In this document: one piece after another, positions 1 to 9,149 of the stretch
Position numbering within the stretch: position 1 is the stretch's first letter
How the letters are laid out: every line of letters starts with the position of its first letter
Source of the DNA: Gemmatimonas sp.
Lineage (GTDB): Bacteria; Gemmatimonadota; Gemmatimonadetes; Gemmatimonadales; Gemmatimonadaceae
Direction: 5' to 3'
Length of the DNA: 64,000 bases
Assembly (NCBI RefSeq): GCF_021298855.1
Contig: NZ_JAJTHI010000039.1
Span: 28,912 to 92,911, forward strand
Made by a program: the position numbers and the translations under genes
Notes under the pieces: generated by a model
What the model was told of the DNA's origin: nothing
The model's database searches: none
What the model saw: the letters and a program-made list of their open reading frames with translations, nothing else

Positions 1-1
1 G

Positions 2-658
2 GAAGGCAGCGCCGACCGGGAAGTGGCGCGGGCCGTGCTGGCGCACGCCTTCGATGGCGCCCTGCGGCTGCTGCACCCCGTGGTGCCGTTCATCACCGAA
101 GAGCTGTGGCAGAAGCTGCCGCAGACGACGCCCGGGACCTTCCTCGCCCAGGCCGCCTGGCCGGTGCCATCGGGCGAGCCGGCCGGCGCCGGGGAGGCCT
201 TCGAACTGGTGCGCGCCGCGGTGGCCGGCATCAGACAGGTCCGTTCGGAGTACAACGTCAATCCGGGCGCGTGGGTGGATGCGGTGCTGGTGGCCACCGG
301 CGAGGCGCAGACGGTGATGCAGCGGCAGGCCGACACCGTGGGGGCGCTCGCGCGGGCCACGGTGCGCGTGGAGCACACCAACCCGGGCGGAGCGGCCGCG
401 CAGCTGTTGCTGCCCGGTGGTGTGGAGCTCGTGGTGCCACTGGCCGGGATGGTGGATCTCGACAAGGAGAAGCAGCGCTTGGACACGGAAATCGCGCAGC
501 TCGACAAGCAGCTCACGGCGCTGGAGGGGCGTCTCGCCAACGCGGGGTTCGTGGCGAAAGCCCCACCGGCGGTGGTGGAGGCCGAGCGCACCAAGGCCGC
601 GGAGTGGGGGGCGCGGCTGACGCAGCTGCGCAACAAGCGTACGTCCCTCGGCGCGTGA
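2..658 (+). CDS. valS: Valyl-tRNA synthetase, C-terminal part
   Basis: This is the last 218 residues of valyl-tRNA synthetase, which charges tRNA-Val in the cytosol. The frame is open to the left edge, so the gene begins outside the window and the catalytic core is not visible. What is seen is the end of the anticodon-binding domain (HPVVPFITEELWQKLP, typical of class Ia enzymes) followed by the long C-terminal coiled-coil arm with the family signature NAGFVAKAPPAVVEAE. The stop codon overlaps a possible GTG start of the next gene, so the two are probably cotranscribed. Confidence 0.95.
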   Translation, partial: EGSADREVARAVLAHAFDGALRLLHPVVPFITEELWQKLPQTTPGTFLAQAAWPVPSGEPAGAGEAFELVRAAVAGIRQVRSEYNVNPGAWVDAVLVATGEAQTVMQRQADTVGALARATVRVEHTNPGGAAAQLLLPGGVELVVPLAGMVDLDKEKQRLDTEIAQLDKQLTALEGRLANAGFVAKAPPAVVEAERTKAAEWGARLTQLRNKRTSLGA

Positions 659-669
659 GCCTGGGACGC

Positions 670-2040
670 ATGATGGCGGGGCACGCACGGGCGCTGCGCC
701 GGTCGGTGGTCGTGGGGGCGGCCCTTGCCGGTGGGGTGGCCTGTGCCAACCAGGCCCTTCCCCGGGGCGGCCCCGAAGACTTCGCCGCGCCGCAAATCGT
801 GCGCATCACCCCCGAGAACAACGCCGTTTCCGCGCGTCCCGGTCAGGTGGTCCTCAAGTTCGACGAAGTCATCAGCGAAACCCCCGCCAGCGGTCGCGAT
901 CTCGAAGAGCTCATTTTCATCAGTCCCAAGAGCGGTGCTCCGCGCGTGGACTGGGATCGCACTTCCATTGGCATCCGCCCCGCCCGCGGCTGGAAGCTGA
1001 ACACGGTGTACACCGTGCAGGTGAAGGCGGGACTGCAGGACCTGTATCAGAACAAGATCGACTCGTCCATCCGCGTGGTCTTTTCCACCGGCCTGCCCAT
1101 CCCCGACACGCGCCTTTCCGGCGTGGTGTTCGACTGGCCCGAAGGGCGTGGGCTGAGCGGCGGCGTGGTGGAAGCCGTGAGCCAGGATACCACCATCGTG
1201 TACCAGGCGGTGGCCGACTCGGTGGGCCGGTTCGAATTGCGCAACATTCCCATTGGGCCGTACTTCCTGCGCGCGTACGGGGACCGCAACAACAACAAGG
1301 ATCTCGACCCCCTCGAGATCTGGGACTCGGTGCGGGTGACGCTCACGCGGGAGGCGAGCGCCGAGCTCTATGCCGTGGGGCGCGACACGGTGGGGTTGCG
1401 CATTGCCACGATCGAACCGACCGACAGCAACCGCGTGCTCAAGGTGACCTTCGACAAGCCGTACGCGGTGGACCAGTTCTTCGTCCGCGAGGGCGCGCGC
1501 CTGGTGCAGCTGCCCGATTCCACCCTCATGAGCGTGAAGCTGGTGCAGACGGCGCAGCAGAAGCTGCAGCTGGACTCGCTGCTCGTGCGCCGCAAGGCCG
1601 ACTCCGTGGCCGCGGCGGCGGCGGCGAAGGATTCGCTCACCCCCGACCAGCGCGCCCGCCGCGACTCGGTGGCGGCCGTACGGCGCGCCGACAGCGTGCT
1701 CGCGGTCACTCGCCAGCGCGAGCGGGCCGCACGCGAGGCGGCGCGCGCCGCCGGGCGGCGCTACAGCCCGGCCGATACCGTGCCCCCGCCGCAGCTCAAG
1801 CGCCCCAAGGTGTACAAGGAGATGTACATCACCCTCGACGCGCCGCTTCCCGACGGCAAGAGCTACCGGCTGCAGCTGAACGGGGTGCGCAGTCTCAACG
1901 AGATCGTGAAATCACCGGCGCGCAACTTCACGATCCCCAGGGCGAAAGTGGACAGCAGCAAAGCCGACAGCAAAGCCGACAGCACGGCGCGGCGTGATAC
2001 GACCGCCGCGCCCCCGGGGCGCCCCCGCGGGCGTGGCTGA
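670..2040 (+). CDS. Ig-like domain envelope lipoprotein
   Basis: A 456-residue exported protein. The N-terminus has a basic stretch, a hydrophobic segment and a cysteine (GGVAC), which looks like a weak lipobox because Gly is at -3. The segment after it (GGPEDFAAPQIV, then PENNA and FDE) matches the Bacteroidetes-type SbsA/Ig-like lipoproteins. The middle carries a carboxypeptidase-regulatory-like beta domain, and the region around residues 300-370 is rich in Ala, Arg, Asp and Ser and may be a helical linker. An alternative GTG start at 655 overlaps the valS stop; ATG 670 or 673 gives a more usual signal peptide. The role is unknown, probably structural at the outer membrane. Confidence 0.7.
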   Translation: MMAGHARALRRSVVVGAALAGGVACANQALPRGGPEDFAAPQIVRITPENNAVSARPGQVVLKFDEVISETPASGRDLEELIFISPKSGAPRVDWDRTSIGIRPARGWKLNTVYTVQVKAGLQDLYQNKIDSSIRVVFSTGLPIPDTRLSGVVFDWPEGRGLSGGVVEAVSQDTTIVYQAVADSVGRFELRNIPIGPYFLRAYGDRNNNKDLDPLEIWDSVRVTLTREASAELYAVGRDTVGLRIATIEPTDSNRVLKVTFDKPYAVDQFFVREGARLVQLPDSTLMSVKLVQTAQQKLQLDSLLVRRKADSVAAAAAAKDSLTPDQRARRDSVAAVRRADSVLAVTRQRERAAREAARAAGRRYSPADTVPPPQLKRPKVYKEMYITLDAPLPDGKSYRLQLNGVRSLNEIVKSPARNFTIPRAKVDSSKADSKADSTARRDTTAAPPGRPRGRG

Positions 2041-2044
2041 CGGC

Positions 2045-2632
2045 ATGGAGCCGCTGCGCCCTGCCCTGTTCATCGATCGCGATGGTACGCTCATCGCCGA
2101 TGCCCATTACCTGTCGGACCCGGCCGGAGTGCGGCTGCTCCCGGACACGGGCACAGCAGTACAACTGGCGCGGACGGCGGACGTGCCGCTCGTGATCGTC
2201 ACCAACCAGTCCGGCATTGCGCGCGGCCTCATCACCGCGGCCCAGTACGAGGCCACCCGTGCGCGCACCGAAGCGCTCATTCATGCGGCGGGCGGTGTGG
2301 TGCTGGCCACGTATCACTGCCCGCATTTCGTCGACGTGACGGGGCCCTGCGCGTGCCGCAAACCGGGACTGGGCATGTACCAGCAGGCGGCGCGCGAGTA
2401 TCCGCTCGATCTGGCGCGCAGCGCCTATATCGGCGACCGATGGCGAGACGTGCAGCCGGCGCTGGCCACCGGAGGGCTGGGCATTCTCGTGCCCGGACGC
2501 GAAACCCCGGCGGCTGATCAGGCGCGCGCCGAAGAGGCGGGCGAGCAGCATGCCCACATCGCCGTGGCCCGCACGCTGACCGAGGCGGTGACGCTGGCCA
2601 TCACGCGGCTCGGTATGGGCGTGCCCACATGA
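2045..2632 (+). CDS. gmhB: HAD phosphatase, GmhB/HisB-N family
   Basis: A 195-residue HAD-superfamily phosphatase. It has motif I DRDGT near the N-terminus, motif II TNQSG, the zinc-binding loop CPHF...CACRKP that is typical of D-glycero-beta-D-manno-heptose 1,7-bisphosphate 7-phosphatase, and a final acidic motif GDRWRD. GmhB removes the C7 phosphate during ADP-heptose synthesis for lipopolysaccharide. Histidinol phosphatases of the HisB-N type share the same motifs, so the substrate is inferred. The start is 4 bases after the stop of the Ig-like gene, which fits an operon. Confidence 0.8.
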   Translation: MEPLRPALFIDRDGTLIADAHYLSDPAGVRLLPDTGTAVQLARTADVPLVIVTNQSGIARGLITAAQYEATRARTEALIHAAGGVVLATYHCPHFVDVTGPCACRKPGLGMYQQAAREYPLDLARSAYIGDRWRDVQPALATGGLGILVPGRETPAADQARAEEAGEQHAHIAVARTLTEAVTLAITRLGMGVPT

Positions 2633-2663
2633 GCTTCCCTCCGGTTGCCCAGAGGCCCCTCGC

Positions 2664-3419
2664 ATGACGGCCCCCGCCGGAACGTCCGGCCCCTCCCGCA
2701 TCGCCGTGCTGGCGTCCGGGGGCGGCTCCAATCTGCAGGCGCTGCTCGATCACTTCGCCGGCGCCGGCGCCGCTCAGGGCAGCATCGTGTGGGTGGGGTC
2801 CGACAAGGCCACCGCCGGTGCATTGCCTCGGGCAGCTGGCGCCGGCATTGCCACCGCGGTGGTGACCGATCCGCACGACGGCGGCGCGCTCATCGCCATG
2901 CTCGATGCCGCGCGCGCCGACCTGCTGGTGCTGGCAGGGTATCTCAAGCTCATTCCCGAGCCGGTGGTGCACGCCTTTCACGGACGGCTCGTGAATGTGC
3001 ACCCGGCGCTGCTGCCGGCGTTCGGTGGCCCGGGGATGTATGGCCGCCACATTCACGCCGCCGTGCTGGCGCACGGCGCCACGGTGACCGGCGTCACCGT
3101 GCACTTCGTGGACGCCCAATACGATCGCGGCCCCATCATCGCGCAGTGGCCGGTGCCGGTGCTCCCGGGCGACACGCCGGAACTGCTGGCCGCGCGCGTG
3201 CTGCGCGTGGAGCACCAGCTGTTCCCACTGTGCGTTGGCGCGGTGGCCGCCGGCGCCATCGTGCTTGGCCACGATGGCCGCGTGCATGGCCATCTCGACG
3301 TGGCCGTGAGCCCCGCATCACCGGCCTGGCGCTTCGGGCTGGTGACCGATGCACACGCCGGTCCCCCGTACGATGGTACCCCGTTCGCCCAGGACGCGGC
3401 CCGACTCTTTCCGCGCTGA
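2664..3419 (+). CDS. purN: Phosphoribosylglycinamide formyltransferase
   Basis: A 251-residue folate-dependent GAR transformylase, the third step of de novo purine synthesis. Visible motifs are the N-terminal phosphate loop ASGGGSNLQALL, the catalytic segment VNVHPALLPAF (Asn and His of the active site), the GVTVHFVDAQYDRGPII segment with the catalytic Asp, and the C-terminal VEHQLFP helix. It is longer than E. coli PurN (212 residues) by a C-terminal extension of about 40 residues. An AGAGG sequence lies about 8 bases upstream of the ATG. It lies directly before purH, so the two probably form a purine operon. Confidence 0.93.
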   Translation: MTAPAGTSGPSRIAVLASGGGSNLQALLDHFAGAGAAQGSIVWVGSDKATAGALPRAAGAGIATAVVTDPHDGGALIAMLDAARADLLVLAGYLKLIPEPVVHAFHGRLVNVHPALLPAFGGPGMYGRHIHAAVLAHGATVTGVTVHFVDAQYDRGPIIAQWPVPVLPGDTPELLAARVLRVEHQLFPLCVGAVAAGAIVLGHDGRVHGHLDVAVSPASPAWRFGLVTDAHAGPPYDGTPFAQDAARLFPR

Positions 3420-3468
3420 CGCTCGCGCGGCCCTCCCCTTCACGCCCTGCCTCTCAGGATCCCCGGAC

Positions 3469-4998
3469 ATGCGCGCCCTCCTTTCCGTCTCCGACAAATC
3501 GGGCCTCGTGCCCTTCGCCCAAGGGTTGGCCGCCGCGGGTGTGGAACTCGTCTCCACCGGCGGCACGGCGCGCACCCTGCGCGAGGCCGGGCTCGCGGTG
3601 CGGGACATCAGCGAGCTCACCGGCTTCCCCGAAATGCTCGACGGCCGCGTGAAGACGTTGCACCCGGTGGTGCACGGCGGCCTGCTGGCGCGGCGTGACC
3701 TGCCGGAGCACATGGAGGCGATCAAGGCACACAATATCGGCACGATCGATCTGGTGGTCGTGAATCTGTATCCGTTTCGCGAAACGGCCGCGAAGCCCGG
3801 GGTGCATCCGGACGAAGTGATCGAGAACATCGATATTGGCGGCCCGAGCATGCTGCGCTCGGCGGCCAAGAATTTCGAAAGCGTCTGGGTCATCGTCGAC
3901 CCGAGCGACTACGGCCGTGTGCTCGCACACGTCGACGCCGGCAGCGATGACGCGGCGCTGCGCCGCCTCCTGGCGGAGAAGGTCTATGCGCACACGAGCG
4001 CGTACGACGCGGCCATTGCGCAGTGGTTTGCGCAGCAGCGTGGCGAACCGTTCCCCGACCGGTACCCGTTGGCCTTCGAGAAGCAGCAGAGCCTGCGCTA
4101 CGGGGAGAATCCGCAGCAGCGCGCGGCGTTCTACGTGGAGAAGCCGGGCACCGGGCTGGGCGCGCTCGTGCAGAAGGGGGGCAAGGAGCTGTCGTTCAAC
4201 AACCTGCTCGACCTCGAGGGGGCGCTGCTGGCCCTCGAGCCGTTCGGCGAGCAGCCCGCGTGTGCGATCATCAAGCACACCACGCCGTGCGGTCTCGCCA
4301 CCGGCAGCGATGCGCTCGACGCCTACCGCAAGGCGCTGGCCTGTGATCCGGTAAGCGCGTTCGGCAGCGTCATCGCGTTCTCCGGACCCATTGACGTGGC
4401 CGCCGCCGAAGCGATCTCCAGCCTCTTTGTCGAGTGCATCGTGGCGCCGCACTTCGCCGACGAGGCGGTGGAGATCCTCGGGCGCAAGAAGAATCTGCGG
4501 GTGCTCGAGGGGCGCGCCACCTGGCCGGCCAACACCATGGATCTCAAGCGCGTGCGTGGCGGCCTGCTGGTGCAGGACCGCGCGCCGGCCCCCACCGATC
4601 CGCAGCAGTGGAACGTCGTGACCACGCGCCAGCCGACGGGCGACGAACAGCGGGACCTGCTCTTCGCCTGGAAGGCGGTGGCGAGCGTGAAGAGCAACGC
4701 CATCGTGCTCGCCCGTGGTGGCGCCACCATCGGCATTGGTGCGGGCCAGATGAGCCGCGTGGACGCCAGCTTCGTGGCGGTGCACAAGGCCACCGCGCTG
4801 GGGCACACCACGCAAGGCGCCGCGTTGGGCTCGGATGCCTTCTTCCCCTTCCGCGACGGCATCGATCAGGCGGCGGCGGCGGGCGTCACGGCGATCGTGC
4901 AGCCCGGGGGCTCCGTGCGCGACGAAGAAGTGATCGCGGCCGCGAACGAGCACGGCATGACGATGATCTTCACCGGCGAGCGGCTGTTCAGACACTGA
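3469..4998 (+). CDS. purH: Bifunctional AICAR transformylase / IMP cyclohydrolase
   Basis: A 509-residue PurH that carries out the last two steps of IMP synthesis. The N-terminal MGS-type IMP cyclohydrolase domain begins LLSVSDKSGLVPFAQGL and includes DGRVKTLHP; the C-terminal AICAR formyltransferase domain contains LRYGENPQQRAAFY, KHTTPCG and the final SVRDEEVI segment. The length is typical. The frame is open further upstream, but ATG 3469 gives the standard family N-terminus. It follows purN by about 50 bases. A near-perfect inverted repeat overlaps its stop codon. Confidence 0.96.
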   Translation: MRALLSVSDKSGLVPFAQGLAAAGVELVSTGGTARTLREAGLAVRDISELTGFPEMLDGRVKTLHPVVHGGLLARRDLPEHMEAIKAHNIGTIDLVVVNLYPFRETAAKPGVHPDEVIENIDIGGPSMLRSAAKNFESVWVIVDPSDYGRVLAHVDAGSDDAALRRLLAEKVYAHTSAYDAAIAQWFAQQRGEPFPDRYPLAFEKQQSLRYGENPQQRAAFYVEKPGTGLGALVQKGGKELSFNNLLDLEGALLALEPFGEQPACAIIKHTTPCGLATGSDALDAYRKALACDPVSAFGSVIAFSGPIDVAAAEAISSLFVECIVAPHFADEAVEILGRKKNLRVLEGRATWPANTMDLKRVRGGLLVQDRAPAPTDPQQWNVVTTRQPTGDEQRDLLFAWKAVASVKSNAIVLARGGATIGIGAGQMSRVDASFVAVHKATALGHTTQGAALGSDAFFPFRDGIDQAAAAGVTAIVQPGGSVRDEEVIAAANEHGMTMIFTGERLFRH

Positions 4999-5017
4999 GC
5001 GGCCAGGCTGGCCGCTC
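4997..5017. terminator. Inverted repeat between convergent genes
   Basis: A perfect 10-base inverted repeat (GAGCGGCCAG / CTGGCCGCTC) with one central base begins at the purH stop codon and lies just before the end of the opposing gene. There is no U-tract on either strand. The placement suggests a bidirectional terminator. Confidence 0.5.
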
Positions 5018-5028
5018 ACGACTTCCCC

Positions 5029-5277
5029 TCAACTCTCCAGCTCTCTCGAGCGGGTGGCGTGGTAGGCGCCCAGCGCCGAGATGATCACCAGCAACGGCTG
5101 CTCCAGCATGAGGTACTGCACCGTGCTCACCGGCAGCAGAAAGACGGTACCGGCAATGAGGTACACCATGGCTTCCGTGCGCCCCGCGCGCCGGTAGGCC
5201 TGCTGCAAGCTCCAGGCGAACAGGCCGATGGCGAGTCCCGCCATCATGGCCAGCACGATTCTCAATCCCAGCATCAT
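5029..5277 (-). CDS. Small two-helix membrane protein
   Basis: An 82-residue protein with two predicted membrane segments: LGLRIVLAMMAGLAIGLFAW at the N-terminus and a second around MVYLIAGTVFLLPVSTV, joined by a short basic loop (QQAYRRAGR), with a short charged tail. No family is recognised. Upstream in-frame sequence overlaps the preceding aminotransferase gene and reads as an out-of-frame shadow, so the ATG pair at 5275-5277 is chosen. It starts 14 bases after the aminotransferase stop, so it is probably cotranscribed with it. Confidence 0.65.
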   Translation of the reverse strand: MMLGLRIVLAMMAGLAIGLFAWSLQQAYRRAGRTEAMVYLIAGTVFLLPVSTVQYLMLEQPLLVIISALGAYHATRSRELES

Positions 5278-5291
5278 CGGCGGCGCGCCCC

Positions 5292-6539
5292 TCAGGCCGC
5301 GAGTTCGGTGAGTGCCCGCACCAGCTGGTCGAGCTCCTGCGTGGTGGTGAACAGCTGCGGTGTGACGCGTACCCCGGTCACGCCGGCGCTGTCGATGGCC
5401 ACGGTGAAGATGCGGTAGCGCTCCAGCAGGGCCGTGGCGAGATCGCCGGGCGTCATGCCGGTGATGCCCACGTTCGCAATGGCGCCGGACCGCGCCGGGT
5501 CGCGGGGGGTGAACAGGCGAATGCGCGGGATGGAGCGCACCCGACTCGTCCAATACTGCTGCAGCCAGCGCAGCCGTTCCTGCTTGCGCTGGATGCCGAT
5601 CGCCTCGTGAAAAACGATGGCGTCCTCGATGGCGAGGTCGGTGGCCACCGGGTGGGTGCCCGTATGATTCAGCTTGCGGATGTCGGTGGCCGCATAGCCC
5701 TCATCGCCGTACAGCGGCCACAGCGTCTCGACCGCGCCCGGCTTGACGTACAGGATGCCGGCGCCGAGGGGGGCGCCGAGCCACTTGTGCAGGGAGGCGC
5801 CGAAGAAATCGCAGTGGAGATCGGGGACGCGGAAGTCCAGCTGCGCAAGGGTGTGGGCGCCGTCGACCATGACGGGGACGCCGCGTGCGTGGGCCATGTC
5901 ACAGATCTTGCGCACCGGCAGGATGTGGCCGGTGATGTTGATCATGTGACAGACCATGAGCAGCTTCGTGCGCGGCGTGATGGCGTTGGCATACACCTGC
6001 ACCACCTCATCGTCGCTCAGCGGATCGAGCGGCACGGTGACGCGGGTATTCACGCTTCCCCAGCGGCGCGCCATGAGGGCGAAGTGATCGAGCATGGCCC
6101 CGTAGTCGTGCACCGCCATGACCGCCTCGTCACCGGCGCGCCAGTCGAAGCCGCTGACGACCGTGTCGAGCGATTCGGTGGTATTGCGCGTGATGATGAG
6201 GTCATCGGGGCGGCACCCGGCCAGCGCGGCCACGCGTGCACGGATCCGCTCCTTGTTGGCCCCTTGCACCGTGCGCATGTAGTGACTGCTCACCACATTG
6301 ACCTCGCGCACATGCTGCAGGTAGCGCTCGAGCACGGGCTGCGATTGCATGGAGTAGTACCCATGCTCGAGATGAATGAACCCGGTGGGCACGGCGTACT
6401 GCGCCCGCAGGGCGCTCCAGAAGTCGTCGCGGCGCGCCAGCTCGGCCGGCGGCAAGGCGAAGAGCCGTTGCTGTGACGGGGACAGGGCCAGGGCGGCTGC
6501 CGCCCCCCCCAGAGTGCGAAGAAAGTCGCGCTTGTGCAT
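5292..6539 (-). CDS. Exported class V aminotransferase-fold protein
   Basis: A 415-residue PLP-dependent fold-type I enzyme resembling the isopenicillin N epimerase / cysteine desulfurase-like group. The N-terminus KRDFLRTLGGAAAALAL looks like a Tat signal of the KR variant, so export is likely. PLP features are the RNTTESLD segment, the MVDGAHTLAQLDF aspartate/histidine motif, and GASLHKWLGAPLGAGIL with the Schiff-base lysine. The substrate cannot be deduced. It is divergent from the DUF2723 gene, and a small membrane protein follows. The C-terminus (RVTPQLFTT) is family-like and complete. Confidence 0.82.
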   Translation of the reverse strand: MHKRDFLRTLGGAAAALALSPSQQRLFALPPAELARRDDFWSALRAQYAVPTGFIHLEHGYYSMQSQPVLERYLQHVREVNVVSSHYMRTVQGANKERIRARVAALAGCRPDDLIITRNTTESLDTVVSGFDWRAGDEAVMAVHDYGAMLDHFALMARRWGSVNTRVTVPLDPLSDDEVVQVYANAITPRTKLLMVCHMINITGHILPVRKICDMAHARGVPVMVDGAHTLAQLDFRVPDLHCDFFGASLHKWLGAPLGAGILYVKPGAVETLWPLYGDEGYAATDIRKLNHTGTHPVATDLAIEDAIVFHEAIGIQRKQERLRWLQQYWTSRVRSIPRIRLFTPRDPARSGAIANVGITGMTPGDLATALLERYRIFTVAIDSAGVTGVRVTPQLFTTTQELDQLVRALTELAA

Positions 6540-6766
6540 GCCCCAACGGGTCAGATGTGACGGCAACACCCCGGCGCGGGTTGGGAAGTGCCCCGGAGCG
6601 CCGTCCCAACAAGGTAAGCGATCGGGACCGGTGGCGTGACGGGGGCCGCCTACGGGTTGTGCCCCCTCCGCTGGGGGGCGAGCTTTGGTGATTCCAGCAG
6701 ATCCGCAGTACCCGGCCGTACACCGGCGTCCCTCCGGCCGCCGGCCGCACACCCTCCGATCAGTCC
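6540..6766. other. Divergent intergenic region
   Basis: 227 bases between two divergent genes that must hold both promoters. It contains several GC-rich inverted repeats, for example GTTGGG...CCCAAC around 6579-6612 and CCCCC...GGGGG around 6662-6677. I see no convincing -35/-10 pair and no small gene. Confidence 0.4.
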
Positions 6767-9097
6767 ATGACCGTCGCCGCGACCGCTTCCGCGACCTCGA
6801 CCAGCTTCGGCACCAACCGTGCCGACGCGGCCGAACTCGATTACCGACCGTCCTACCTCGCCGCCGCGCTCGCGGGGCTCGTGACCTTCCTGCTGTACAT
6901 CGTCACGCTGGCCCCCACCACGTCGATGTGGGATACCAGCGAGTACATCGCGGCCGCCTACGTGCTCGGACTCCCGCATCCGCCGGGCAATCCCTTCTTC
7001 GTCCTCATCGGTCGAGTGGCCGGCATCCTGCCCATCGCGCCCACTGTGGCCATGCGCATCAATGTGCTGGCGGCGCTCTCCAGCGCCGTCAGCGCGATGT
7101 TCTGGTTTCTGGTCACCGAACGCGTGCTCGTGCAATGGATGCCGCGTCGCTGGCAGCGCATCGTGGGCGGGTCACTGGCCGTCCTCATCGGGGCCACCGC
7201 GTTCACCGTGTGGAACCAGTCGGTCGTGAACGAGAAGGTCTACACCGTCTCGCTCGTCGGGCTGGCCGTCATCTGCTGGCTCACCGTGCGCTGGTGCGAC
7301 GATCCGGAAGGCCCCACGGCCGACCGCGTACTCGTTCTCATTGCCTACCTGCTGGGGCTCGGCTACACCAACCACATGGCCGGCATGCTGGCGGCGCCCG
7401 CCGTGGGCGTGGCCGTGCTCATCCGCCGGCCGCAGACGGTGCTGCGCTGGAAGCTGCTGGTGGCCTGCGCCGCCGCGCTCGTCTTCGGCCTCACCCCCTT
7501 TGCCACGCAGCCCATTCGCGCCGCGCATTTCCCCGCCATCAACGAAGGGGAACCCACCGGCTGCGTGACCGAGATCAAGTTCGATTGCACCTTCAGTGCG
7601 CTCACCTACGAGCGCTTCATGTACAACTTCAACCGCGGCCAGTACGGCAAGCCGGAACTCGGCGAGCGCCAGGCCCCCTTCGCCGCACAGCTGGGGATGT
7701 ACTGGCTGTACTTCAAGTGGCAGTGGCTGCGCGACGCCTACAACGAGAACCCGGGGCTGCAGAACGGACTCGCCGTGTTCTACTTCATCCTCGTCATCCT
7801 CGGCGGATGGATGCACTGGCAGAAGGACCGACGCAGCTTCTGGTTCTTCGGGCCGCTCGTGTTCACGATGACGTTGGGGCTCATCTTCTACCTGAACTTC
7901 AAGTACGGGCATTCGCAGGCGCCCGAACTGGGAGACAGCGTGCCGCGCGAGGTGCGCGACCGTGACTACTTCTATCTCTGGAGCTTCTCCGCGCTGAGCG
8001 TGTGGGCCGCACTGGGGCTGTTCTATCTGTGGGAAACGGTGGCGTCACTCTTTGGCGCCGACGAGGTGAAGCTGGGCAAGCAGACGGTCACCGAACCGCG
8101 CACGCGCAGCTTCCTGCTCGCGTCGCCGCTCCTGGCCGTGGCGTTCATCCCGCTCTTCGGCAATTGGACGCAGGCCTCACGCGCCGGTCAGACCGACACC
8201 GCCGACTTCGCCCGCGACCTGCTCAACTCCGTCGAGCCCTACGGCATTCTGATCACCGTGGGCGACAACGACACCTTCCCGCTCTGGTATGCGCAGGAGG
8301 TGGAAGGCATCCGTCGCGACGTGATCGTGGCGAACACGTCGCTGCTCAACACCGACTGGTATGTACGCCAGCTGCTGCGCCGTCCGACCTACGAGTACGA
8401 TGAGGCCAAGGGACCGGCCCTCTACAAGGGCGGCAACTGGAAGAAGCCCTCGGGGCCCCCGGTGAAGATGACCTTCGACGAGGCCGACGCGCTGCCACTG
8501 GCCATCGCCACCCCGGAGAACGCCGCCTTCCAGAAGGACGACATCATTGCCCAGCCGCGCCTGCCGCAAATCATGAAGGCCGACCAGATGGTGTACTTCA
8601 TGCTGCGCGATGCCTTCCCCGATCGTGGCATGTTCTTCAGCCGCACGGCCGGCGGCTACCCGTACGAGCTGGGGCTCGAGCGGTATGTCGTGACCCAGGG
8701 CATGGTGAAGAAGCTGATGCCGAAGCCCGTCGCCCCCAGCGACGACATCGTGCTCATTCCCGGCGAAGGGGCCATGGATGTGACGCGATCGATGGCCCTC
8801 TGGAAGGATGTCTTCACGGCCACCAAGTCGCTGGCCGCCCGCAACGGCTGGGTGGACGACGCGTCGGTCGGCATCCCCGACCTGTACGTCATCAGCGGCA
8901 TCACACTGGCCGAGGCTCTGGCGCAAACCGGACGCACGGAGGAGTCGCGCACGGTGTATGACCAGTCGAAGCAGATCGCCACCGCCATGCGGCGGGCGCA
9001 GATCTTCGGGTTCGACCGGCAGCCGACCCTCCCCGTCGCCCCGGGTGCGGACACCGCGGCGCAACCGCTGCTGTTGCCACCGTCCGACAGCAAGTAG
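6767..9097 (+). CDS. DUF2723 membrane protein (GT117-like)
   Basis: A 776-residue polytopic membrane protein of the DUF2723 family. The N-terminal part has the signature TSMWDTSEYIAAAYVLGLPHPPGNPF, like C-type glycosyltransferases with a catalytic Asp/Glu in the first periplasmic loop, followed by about ten hydrophobic helices to residue 480. The soluble C-terminal half (GDNDTFPLWYAQEVEGIRRDV and onwards) is typical of the long bacterial forms. The human DUF2723 protein TMEM260 is a protein O-mannosyltransferase (CAZy GT117), so a role in glycosylating exported proteins is a reasonable inference; donor and acceptor are unknown. Confidence 0.85.
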   Translation: MTVAATASATSTSFGTNRADAAELDYRPSYLAAALAGLVTFLLYIVTLAPTTSMWDTSEYIAAAYVLGLPHPPGNPFFVLIGRVAGILPIAPTVAMRINVLAALSSAVSAMFWFLVTERVLVQWMPRRWQRIVGGSLAVLIGATAFTVWNQSVVNEKVYTVSLVGLAVICWLTVRWCDDPEGPTADRVLVLIAYLLGLGYTNHMAGMLAAPAVGVAVLIRRPQTVLRWKLLVACAAALVFGLTPFATQPIRAAHFPAINEGEPTGCVTEIKFDCTFSALTYERFMYNFNRGQYGKPELGERQAPFAAQLGMYWLYFKWQWLRDAYNENPGLQNGLAVFYFILVILGGWMHWQKDRRSFWFFGPLVFTMTLGLIFYLNFKYGHSQAPELGDSVPREVRDRDYFYLWSFSALSVWAALGLFYLWETVASLFGADEVKLGKQTVTEPRTRSFLLASPLLAVAFIPLFGNWTQASRAGQTDTADFARDLLNSVEPYGILITVGDNDTFPLWYAQEVEGIRRDVIVANTSLLNTDWYVRQLLRRPTYEYDEAKGPALYKGGNWKKPSGPPVKMTFDEADALPLAIATPENAAFQKDDIIAQPRLPQIMKADQMVYFMLRDAFPDRGMFFSRTAGGYPYELGLERYVVTQGMVKKLMPKPVAPSDDIVLIPGEGAMDVTRSMALWKDVFTATKSLAARNGWVDDASVGIPDLYVISGITLAEALAQTGRTEESRTVYDQSKQIATAMRRAQIFGFDRQPTLPVAPGADTAAQPLLLPPSDSK

Positions 9098-9149
9098 CCG
9101 GCAGTCCATCGCATCGAACCAGCCGCCCCGTTGATGCGTTCATGAGGGC

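Noticed and set aside
3454..5019. 521-codon open frame on the - strand
   Set aside because: Fully antisense to purH, with no recognisable protein features.
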